From Gonapodya prolifera JEL478 (taxonomy: Eukaryota > Monoblepharomycota > Monoblepharidomycetes > Monoblepharidales > Gonapodyaceae): DNA of 11,791 nt. The notes under the pieces were generated by a model, which saw nothing but the letters and a program-made list of their open reading frames with translations, searched no databases and had not been told where the DNA came from. The position numbers were made by a program, and so were the translations under genes. The stretch lies in the NCBI GenBank assembly GCA_001574975.1, contig KQ965767.1, forward strand, positions 242,455-254,245. Reading direction: 5' to 3'. Below, one piece after another: positions 1 through 7,301 of this stretch (position 1 is its first letter; each line of letters starts with the position of its first letter).

Positions 1-37
1 TTCGGTCTGCAAATGTAATGTGCAACAATTTAGTCAG

Positions 38-1337
38 GGCTGTTTGGCAGCGTAACCACAGGATTTGGAGCTAAAGGCAAACAAGCAGATTTCGGGAGGA
101 ACTTCTACGAAAAATCGCGGTATGTCTTACTCCATGGGGGAGACTATGGCTTCTTGACCGTTCCAAATTTGATAAGAAGGTATGGGTGCCCTCTTTTGTG
201 CTCACACACCGACTAAAACTCAGATACAACTCAAATTCACATTGCTTCTCACAGGAAGACCATGGGGCGGAGCTCTGGTGAGGATCAAGCTTTCTCGTTT
301 GCCACTGTCCTCGCCTTACCTCTTGTGCATTCTCCGTCGCAATACGAAGCTACGGCCAAACTTGTGGCGGCGGCAACACTTGCCAGCCCAAGAGTGACCG
401 TCTGAATGCTGCCCAGTCGGGTGCAATCGTCATGAATCTTATGCACTAGTTGAAAGATTACCTCTCCCCGCAATTGATCGGCGACAGTACTATAAATTTT
501 CAAAGTGACTAGAAGGTGTGTTTGTTAACGATCGTATGCTTTTACACCGGGTCTTTACCCCATTGCCAACTAATCAGCTCCTAAGCATCTTTATCACGTC
601 GAATGACCTCTGCGCGGCGTGCAATGAGCGATTCGCGCCACCTTCCGTCTTTGCGCAGAAGTTGGAGGAGGTTCTCCTGGAAGTTCGAAATACAATACCC
701 CGTACCGTGGTAAACATTGCACTTGGGTTCAACATTTCCGGAGTATATACCATTACCAATAACGATCCAAAGTGTGACTTGCCGCACCACCTTGCCCAGA
801 GAATTGAGTGCCCGTGTGCCGGCTTCTTATATCTTTACGCGGAGCAAGGTGCCAAGGATAGTCAGAAGATGGACGACACCGCCCAGCAGGATAACAGCGC
901 CATCCTCGCACTCCGCCAATCTTTCCTACCAGGCGGCAGAAACTACGACCCCGTCCACAAAGACACGTTTGCTGTTGTGGTTGATCCTGGCTTCTCGGGA
1001 ATCAAGATCGAGTCCTGGCCAAGCGACATGTTGAGCGACATCGATTGCTTCCACCCCAGTGCGCGTGCACATGCGTGGATGGCAGGAGTGTTGTGGTGAG
1101 TGTTTTTCGCCTTTCAATTCCGTTTGGTGCATTTCGCTCAGTTCCCCGTTGCTCCGATCTACAACAAGGAACAACCACCAACCCATTGCCGAAAAGCAAC
1201 GTTTCTTCGATCCGCCACCCCACAACCGGACAGTCTCACATGGGCTCCCACATAAAGAATTCTTGCCAGCGGCCGGGGTTGTGAGCGAGATTCCGCTCGT
1301 CTGTCCAACTTCTAGCAGCAGAATCCCTACCAATTGA
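38..1337 (+). pseudogene. Phospholipase B1-like GDSL/SGNH lipase, 5'-truncated by the window, two internal stops
   Basis: Proposed exons are 38-179, 255-296, 395-515, 578-1095 and 1169-1337. All junctions are GT...AG and keep phase. The joined product follows the phospholipase B1 family, secreted or membrane-bound esterases that remove acyl chains from phospholipids. Block I reads LFGSVTTGFGA, so the usual GDS is FGS but the serine remains. Block II is GGDYGFLTVPN, then RLNAAQSGA. Block III is SNDLCAAC in place of GGNDLC. Block V is DCFHPSARAH, with the Asp-x-x-His pair. The tail is WNN...CPTSSS ending in TGA at 1335-1337. TAG codons at 447-449 and 510-512 interrupt exon 3. They sit where the family has Gln (PHQ) and an almost invariant Trp (DWKLL). 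Each is one transition from the expected codon (CAG, TGG). The rest is open, so inactivation looks recent. Sequencing error, or skipping by an alternative splice (429-577 is phase-neutral), is possible. Family call is strong; pseudogene status is inferred. Confidence 0.72.
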
Positions 1338-1829
1338 TGTGTGTTTTGAGAATATGAGCAGTATGGAGGATTAAATTCGATTTAGCGTAAAAGTGAAGTG
1401 TTTCTCCAGTAGTTTGTTTTGAACTGTAACATGAGAGGAGGTTCGCCATCTGAAATCGTGTGAAAACCGGGACCCCCAGGCCTAAGATTGGGGAATACGG
1501 GCTAAATCTCCTCAGTCCGCAGTCTGTTTCAGTAGAGCTAAAACGATCCGCAAAACGACAATGAATCTTTCCAATTTTATATACCCGTACTGGTTCCAAA
1601 ACTTCAATAAGTCCGTACGTGCGCTCAACTCGATACAGCAACACCCTCCTCGGAGCCACCTCAAACCGTCCAGTGGTGAAGCAGCGGCGGTCTCTCGAGC
1701 GGAAGTTTCCCACTGTTCTCCCGTTACTGAACGAAGTCCCGAAGGTGTTATTAATCTCTCTCGTTATAATTCATGACTTATCCTTGCTGTAATACACCAT
1801 CACATTTCCAAAAACACAACTCAACACCT
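1338..1829. other. Convergent intergenic region
   Basis: This 492-bp stretch lies between the stop of the lipase (+) and the stop of SSRP1 (-), so it should hold both 3' untranslated regions. I see no canonical AATAAA on either strand in the expected places. The longest open frame is on the minus strand (1327-1713, 128 codons), and a 71-codon plus-strand frame (1561-1776) overlaps it. Neither product resembles a family I know, and neither has obvious splice or promoter signals. I would not annotate either as a gene without transcript evidence. Confidence 0.5.
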
Positions 1830-4800
1830 TTACATGTCCTCATCGTCGCTACTGCCACTATCCACAACTTCCGCCGACAGCGCGCTCTTCTTGCCCGGTC
1901 CGCCTCCACCTCCTCCGCCGCTACCGCCTTCCTTGGACGACGACCCAGCGCTGGCGCTGGCGCTGGCGCTCGCACGCTGCTTGGCGTCGTAGGCGGCCTT
2001 TTCTTTGAGGTAGCGCGCTTTGGCCTCGCCGGCGCGGTCGTTGTAGGGCTGGGGTACAAGTTGACAGAGGAGGGTGGTGCGCAAGGTTTGAGTTGTGAGT
2101 GTAGGTTTACAAATCATGAACAGACAATTAGAAAACGAACCTTCTTGTCCTCGATCGTCATCTCCTTCCACAAGTTCCCCAAAAGGCGTCCGATCTCTCC
2201 GAACCCTGCTTCCGGGTTATCCTTCTTCACTTGCTCGCGCTTGTCGTTCGAAAAGATCATGAACGCGGCCAGGGGCTGGTGACGCGCAATTTAGGTGGGA
2301 GTGTTTGGAGGGGTCAAGCGTCACTACCTCTGTCCACACGTCGGGCGCCACCGCAAAACAACACCCACCTTCTTCGGCTCATTCGGGTCCTTCTTCTTCC
2401 TTGGCTTCTTGCCCTCTTTACCTTTCTCGCCACCCTTGCTTTTTTCCCCCTTATCCTTCTTCTCCTTAGGCTTGGATTCCTTGGGTTTAGAACTCTTCTC
2501 CTTGGGCGGTTTGGCGGGTCGTTCCTCTGTTGCCATCCACCGTGTACACACACGCACACGACCGTCAGTATCAGGTGCACCCAAAGTGACGGAGGGTGGG
2601 AGAGACATACCTTCAGACCCACTGGCGTCCGACCCATCCTCATCCTCCGAATCGCTCTCGCTCCCGGACCCTTCTTCTGCGTCTGAGCCGGCCGGCTTGG
2701 CGTCGGGGTCGAAATCTTCGTCCTCTATTCATGTCCACGGTCACCCACACACAAAACCACATCAGTACCACATTTCCCCTGCGATCTTCCCACCCCCACC
2801 CCCACGAAAAACCCACCGCTCGAATCCTCATCCTCGCCACCAATATCGCCCAACAGCGCCCTCCCGGTCGGCACTTGGTCGTCCTCGTCATCACCGTCGT
2901 CCGACACGTCGGCCCCGGCGTCGGCGTAGTTGGCGTAGTCTGAGACTTTTTCTGCCTTGACGCGAATCCCGCGCGAGCGGGCAAAAGTTGCCAGGGGCTC
3001 GTAATCCTCCCTGCGTGCCGGGTGGGCGGAGTTGGGGCCACGGGGAGGGAGCGGGGGAACGAGGAAAATGGGGCAAGCGAGAGAGGAGAGAGTCAGCACA
3101 GCACCACACACCAAACCGCGGCCCCGCCAACGACCACCGAAACCCCACAACCGACCTTTGAATCTGCCCATACGTCGTACTCCCCCCTTTCTTCAGCTCA
3201 ATCACCACATCAAACATCTTCCCCCCCGATCCGCCCCCGCTCGACACGCGCTGGAACGTGATCTGCTCCACGTCCGCGAAGGCTATGTGCACGGAGGGTT
3301 TGAACACGGAGAAGAAGCACCGCCCGGCTGGGTAGAGCGGGTACAGGTAGGCTTCGTTGGCTTTGAGGTTGCATTTGAGGCCCGGTTTGCCGCGTTTGCT
3401 GGTGATAGGGGGGCGTGGGGGGGCGTGTGTGCACGTTGAGTGATCGTGATTGGCCCAAACCACCTCCCGGCCCCCTCAAACCACACTACTCACGTCTCGA
3501 ACGAACTAACCTCCACCTCTCCACCATACACATACCTCCCCTCCTTTCCCTCCCCATCCCCCTCACCATCCAGCTCCATTTTATCTCCATTCCCGTCCTC
3601 CTCCCTCTTCCTCACATTCAACCTCTCAGCGGCCGTATGCGCGTCCGTGATGACCTTTTTCCGCGTGACGACGGATAGGACCTCGGAGACGATCTTGAAG
3701 GTCTCGCCGTCGTAGGAGGGGCGTAGGCGGGATGTCGGGGGTGGGATGCTGGGGGCGGGGAGTGGGAGGGTGGAGAATGTCAGAATATGGGAAGGCAAAA
3801 GAAGACAACCAAGAAGCATCCAGACCCGACGTGACCCAGACATTCCGCGGCGCCATGGCCAGTCCACGCCCGAAACAGTCAAACACCTTTCATGGCACGC
3901 GCGGATCCCTCGGTGGAAGGCCCAGGCTGAACCAATCCACTCCTCGATGCGAAGGCATAAAATTTGCGAAACCTCGCATGCCGCATGCCGCACTCCGTCC
4001 ATGAGTTCGCCTCAACAATACTTGTGAATTTCCGCTGTAGCCGTTTCCTCTCCGTCTCTCGCCCGTTTCTCGTCCGTTTCGTCTCCGTTTCTCGACCCCC
4101 TCCCAACCCCCATCCCCCTCCCCCCCACATCAACCCACTCTCCAACCCCACCCCCCTCCACATCCCTCATCTCCACCTCGACCTCCTCGGCCTCGCCAAA
4201 CTGGAACACCAAGAACCTGTACGGGGTATTCCCCTGCCTAAGCGGCGGGTGGACGTGGACGACAAAAAAGTATGATCCGTCGTCGGGTTTCGGGAGGAGA
4301 AAGAGGTGCTGCACCCGCGTGTAGTCGACGCGGTAGTCGTGTGTCCGACCGCGGAGGCGGAAGAATGTGGGGTGCAGGGAGAGGGTGAAGCGGCCGCTGG
4401 GGGGGGGGGACAAGGGGGTGGTTAAGGGTGGGAGGGAAATGGTGAGGAGATAGGGGAGCGAAGAGGAAGAGGAAGTGAGGGAGAAGAAAGAGGAGGAGAG
4501 CGGAAAGAGGGAAGAAGGGGAAAGTAATAAAGAGGAGAAAGTAAGAGGCAGGAAGGGCAAGGAAATTGTGATTGAGGAAAAGAACCCGTAACACGACATC
4601 ACCCCACACAACAACACATACCGCGGCGACAAACACAACAACCCCTGCCCATTCACGCCTGCAAACTCCAGTACGGCCTCGCCCGCCGCACCGCCGAGAT
4701 CGGCGTGCTCCTTGACGCTCTCGAAGAACACTTCGGCGGGGTTTTCGGTGTCGGAGTCGGTGAGGGCTTCGTCGTCTTCGTCTCCGGGTGTAATGGGTTT

Positions 4801-5653
4801 GGGTGCCTTGACCTTGACCTTTTTTTCGCCGTTCTCGCCCACGGCGGCGTCCTCCCCGTCAGCGTCGACTTGATCGTCCGCGTCGCTGTCGGCGTCGGCA
4901 TCGGATCGGTTGGAGGTCTTGGAGGGGATGTAGAATCGCATCTCGACGAGCTCGTCGTCCCTCCTCCTTCGTTTCCTATCGGGCCCGGCACCGGGGCCGT
5001 CCTCGGGCGGTGCAAACTCAAGCACGACCTCGTTACGCGTGGGGTGTGTGGTGTTTGATACTTGAGAGAGGGGGATCTCGAACGCCGCGCGCGCGCCGAC
5101 GTTGAACGTGAGCGTGTCCCCGTTGAAGGCGTGCCGGCCCCAGTTCCAGCCCTTGAGCGAGTACTCGCGCACGTCGAAGGTGGCGCCATAGGCGCGCGAG
5201 AGCTTTTCAAGGTCTGATTCGGCCTGCGCTCGGTGGGTGAGGCACAGGAGGCAAGTGTGGACGGAGCGAGTCCACTCACCGTGCGCGGTAGTCCCTCGAA
5301 CAAAAACGCCGTCCCACTCCTGAGCGCAATCTTGAGACTCCACCCTCTTGCTCCCCTCAACCAAGTCATTGCCCTGACGTTGTCGCTCTTGAGGGTGAGC
5401 GGCTGTCCCACGTCTGGGTTCTTGAATCCGATGCCGGCCTCGATCAGCTTCAGCTGGCCAACGCCATTCTGGGAGGAAAGCGGAAAGACGGGCGGTGTAA
5501 GAGTCGAACCGTGTCGCTGCCGCGTGGTCTGCCCTCGGCTTCACCCTCCCCTCCCACTCCCCCTCTGCCCCGCCACTCCACCACTCTCCGCCGCTTTCTC
5601 ACCTGCGGCGTCTTTGGCGTCCACAGCGCAACATCGTTGTACGACAGCTCCAT
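1830..5653 (-). CDS. SSRP1: FACT complex subunit SSRP1/Pob3 with C-terminal HMG box (11 exons)
   Basis: With Spt16, SSRP1 forms FACT, the nuclear histone chaperone that loosens and rebuilds nucleosomes (H2A-H2B) during transcription and replication. Exons, in coding order: 5653-5603, 5468-5280, 5223-4622, 4396-4139, 3748-3494, 3398-3156, 3010-2817, 2724-2611, 2526-2369, 2275-2141, 2048-1830. All phases agree, giving about 805 residues (human: 709). Visible domains: an N-terminal PH-like domain (GIGFKNPDVG, SLKGWNWG, FEIPLSQVSNTT, EMRFYIP); the middle domain (SPRGRF, HLFLLPKPDDGSYFFVV, RLRPSYDGETFKIVSEVL, LKCNLKANEAYLYPL); an acidic segment (EDEDFDPDAK to SDSEDEDGSD); a Lys-rich linker; an HMG box (DPNEPKKPLAAFMIF ... 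GRLLGNLWKEMT ... YNDRAGEAKARYLKEKAAY); and a Ser/Gly tail ending SSDDEDM. Acidic inserts follow the N-terminal domain and split the second middle-domain fold. The 5' end of intron 4 is uncertain (4138 or 4021). ATG 5653 is chosen because MELSYNDV matches the family start. Confidence 0.93.
1947..1970 (-). repeat. Hexanucleotide repeat coding Ser-Ala in the SSRP1 tail
   Basis: On the plus strand this is about four tandem copies of GGCGCT (the first is AGCGCT). On the coding strand it gives alternating Ser and Ala (SASASASA) just after the HMG box. It is followed by a run of Gly codons (GGA, GGT, GGC). Such a site could change length without shifting frame. Confidence 0.7.
3749..4138 (-). other. 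SSRP1 intron 4 (long, uncertain donor)
   Basis: This is the longest SSRP1 intron. The acceptor CCCCCAG at 3749 follows a CTGAC branch-like site and a pyrimidine-rich tract, and it leaves one base before ATC CCA. Donors that fit this phase are GTGGGT at 4138 and GTATTG at 4021. I prefer 4138. It gives a linker near the usual family length before RLRPSYDGET, and GTGGGT is also the donor of introns 7 and 9. If 4021 is used, about 39 more Gly/Arg/Glu-rich residues enter the protein. Confidence 0.6.
4041..4095. repeat. 11-bp minisatellite, five units
   Basis: Five consecutive 11-bp units starting CCGTTT or CCGTCT begin at 4041, 4052, 4063, 4074 and 4085 (for example CCGTTTCTCGT). Units differ at a few positions. 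It lies inside the preferred SSRP1 intron 4. An 11-bp period would cycle the reading frame, which fits non-coding DNA better than exon. Confidence 0.8.
4397..4621 (-). other. SSRP1 intron 3, purine/pyrimidine-skewed
   Basis: Donor GTATGT at 4621 and acceptor CCCCCAG at 4397 join to give SPRGRF, the expected family sequence. The intron is strongly strand-skewed: the plus strand is almost all purine from about 4381 to 4560 (GGGAGGGAAAT, GAGGAAGAGGAAG), with a G run near 4400. The intron happens to be open in one frame, which makes an artificial 510-codon ORF. Confidence 0.85.
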
Positions 5654-5790
5654 CGCTGCGACGAGAAGTCGGGGTGTATGCGAAAACGTGCTGCGGTCGG
5701 ATCAAAAGTGCACAAGCCATGTCCCAACCACCATGAACTTTTGGAATGGAATGACGTGCTATTATCCACTGCCCACGCCATTCAAAACGC
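5654..5790 (-). promoter_or_regulatory. Probable SSRP1 promoter/5' UTR
   Basis: Only 137 bp separate the stop of the GyrI-like gene from the SSRP1 start, both on the minus strand. The SSRP1 promoter must lie here or overlap the upstream gene, or the two are co-transcribed. I see no clear TATA box. Confidence 0.35.
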
Positions 5791-6306
5791 CTACAAACCA
5801 GCACGCTTAATCAAGTAGCATATCCCCGTCTCCCATTCCTCCTCTTCTCCTCTTTCGTCTCCGTAAATCTCCCACGACCACCCGGCGGACTTCCACCCAT
5901 TCTCTTCAATCCACGCACGGACCTTCGCATGCGTGTTAGAAATATACCGATACGCCCCTTTGTGTACCACAGTCACTACTTGACCGACCGGTACCTCCAC
6001 GCACTGCACTTCCCCATCGGGATCGGGGTCGAACGTGCGAGCCACTTCAACGCCAAAGTAAACAGTCATGGGGTCACTGCAGGTGCCACTATCGGCATGG
6101 CGGTAGAGAAACACCTCGTGGGCCTTTGGCGCTAGTGCTCGGATATCCTCGTGTCTTGCGAGAAACGATTTGACGTGCGCCAAGGCTGGACCGAAAGCAG
6201 CGGGAATGTCCCCTGTCTGAACCTCGCGAGAAGCGGCGGCTATCAGTTGAGGCTTCGAAACAGTCTGAACCGAAAATTCGAGGGTTCGCTTTGGATGGAT
6301 TAACAT
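5791..6306 (-). CDS. GyrI-like small-molecule-binding domain protein
   Basis: The 171-residue product matches the GyrI-like/AraC effector-binding fold, known from bacterial SbmC (GyrI), Rob and BmrR, where two repeats form a pocket for small ligands. Free-standing versions are mostly of unknown function, so no ligand is assigned. Matches seen: an N-terminal strand and helix (QTVSKPQLIAAASREV, then AFGPALAHVKSFLARH), VYFGVEV near 82-88, HKGAYRYI at 115-122, a helix AKVRAWIEENGW, and SWEIYGD with the conserved Glu at 146. It ends with a hydrophobic strand (ICYLIKRAG). No targeting signal is seen, so it is probably cytosolic. The gene is intronless, unlike its neighbours, which would fit an origin by transfer from bacteria. 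ATG 6306 is preferred. ATG 6372 is also in frame but adds only a Pro-rich stretch encoded by a C-run, more like 5' UTR. Stop is TAG. Confidence 0.8.
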   Translation of the reverse strand: MLIHPKRTLEFSVQTVSKPQLIAAASREVQTGDIPAAFGPALAHVKSFLARHEDIRALAPKAHEVFLYRHADSGTCSDPMTVYFGVEVARTFDPDPDGEVQCVEVPVGQVVTVVHKGAYRYISNTHAKVRAWIEENGWKSAGWSWEIYGDERGEEEEWETGICYLIKRAGL

Positions 6307-6635
6307 CGGTCGGCCGGGGGGGGCGGGGGGGGGGGAAGGGAATGAAGAGTCATGTCTCAGCATGATGCCCAAGAGTTCAAGAGAGAATGAGTCAGCCTAC
6401 CGTCATCGTTTGAATATCCGATCTCGTGAGCTCAACGATCGAGAATGATGCGGATGAAGTTCGAGGAAACCAAATGCGAAGCGCGCAAAAACCCGAGATA
6501 ATGCGCGTCGCGCAATTTTCGCGTTTCTGCCAGCAGCCAGCTAAATTATGACCATTGCAGTTTAAATACAGCTAATAAATTCTCCAAAGTTGAAATATAT
6601 GCAGCAATGTGCTTCTGCGCATATTAAATGGTTGA
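6307..6635 (-). promoter_or_regulatory. Upstream region of the GyrI-like gene
   Basis: This gap holds a G-rich run (6317-6339 on +), a perfect inverted repeat TGCGCG-T-CGCGCA at 6502-6514 with further CGCG steps on either side, and an AT-rich block at about 6540-6635 with TTTAAATA and AAATATAT. The CGCG palindrome is a plausible regulator site for the minus-strand gene, but no factor can be named. Confidence 0.35.
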
Positions 6636-7163
6636 CTTCCCGTCCAGAGTATGAGACATCACGTCCACCGCGAGTGGACTAAACAAGGATCTGGTCAGAG
6701 CTCACCTGACGTAGAGCGACAGATGAAGACCACATTTCACCCATGATGTTATCGTTGGCGGCGCTCAGGTAGGAAATACCGCATAACGAAAACCCTCCTC
6801 CACCCAACCCACACTCCCACGCAACATCAGACTTGAGCTCGAACCGTTCGATAGCAAGGTTTGGTAGACCGTGTAATCCACCTGCATGCGGCATTAGACG
6901 AACGTCGTGGCCAGTAATCCGGCGAAGGCAGTCACGCTGTTCACGTTATTGTGGGATAATTTCTGGTCTAAGTCGTGGAAATGATCTTGTAGTTATGTGA
7001 ATCTCTGAAAGTTGTGTTTCCAAACCTGATAAAACTCGCTTGTTCCAATCATGAACTTTTTACTTACAAACCCCACTTTAAATTCAATCGGTTTCAAAAT
7101 GCACCCGTCCCGCACAGCATGATCTATCAGGTGGTACAGGCTCTTCACCGAGTTAATCTTCAC
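6636..7163 (-). CDS. Unrecognised gene or gene remnant, 2-3 exons, no 5' end seen
   Basis: Two open stretches join without a frame change. Exon A, about 7163-7026, encodes SVKSLYHLIDHAVRDGCILK and then EFKVGFVSKKFMIGTSEFYQ. The intron 7025-6937 has donor GTTTGG, an AATAAC branch-like site and acceptor GAACAG. Exon B, 6936-6706, encodes 77 residues that include CLRRITGHDVRLMPHAGG, LPNLAIERFELKSDVAWECG and GGGGFSLCGISYLS. A strong donor CAG|GTGAGC follows. An acceptor at 6636 would give a short end, Ser-Thr-Ile-stop. The Gly-rich turn and paired Cys look like real protein, but I do not recognise the family. No start codon or signal peptide is visible: upstream lies only about 30 bp before the duplicated tail of the membrane-protein gene. 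It may be a 5'-truncated remnant. Confidence 0.4.
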
Positions 7164-7193
7164 ATGTATTTACCCCACACCCAGTATTCCACA

Positions 7194-7301
7194 TTATAAA
7201 ACCTCGGCGAACGTCCACTCCTTCGCAGTCCCCAGCCGCACTTTTTTCACCACCTCCCTCGTCACGAACGTTCCCAACCTCTCCTCCTCACCACCACCTC
7301 C
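7194..7301 (-). repeat. In-frame duplicate of the membrane-protein C-terminus beyond its stop
   Basis: Directly after the TGA at 7304-7302 the same frame stays open for 35 codons to a TAA at 7194-7196. The peptide contains ERLGTFVTREVV and EWTFAEVL. The gene's own last residues contain DRLVTFATRALV and TWTFSEVL. The DNA is also alike, so this is a tandem duplication of about 105 bp that includes the stop. It could be 3' UTR, a stop-readthrough extension, or a spare terminal exon. Confidence 0.8.

Noticed and set aside
447-512. TAG reassigned to a sense codon in this organism
   Set aside because: The two sites expect different amino acids (Gln and Trp), and the GyrI-like gene ends properly at TAG.
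1327-1713. Minus-strand ORF of 128 codons between the lipase and SSRP1
   Set aside because: It overlaps the lipase stop, resembles no known family, and has no splice or promoter support. Kept only as a note in the intergenic entry.
4012-5544. Minus-strand ORF of 510 codons as a single gene
   Set aside because: It is SSRP1 exon 3 and exon 4 joined through intron 3, which stays open by chance. Its N-terminal part reads through intron 2 and a wrong frame of exon 2.
6300-6372. Start of the GyrI-like protein at ATG 6372
   Set aside because: The extra 22 residues are low-complexity Pro/Ser encoded by C runs and lie outside the domain. ATG 6306 is simpler, though not proven.
6679-6705. A 27-nt intron ending at TTTAG after exon B of the orphan gene
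   Set aside because: Too short for splicing; an acceptor at 6636 gives a normal 70-nt intron.
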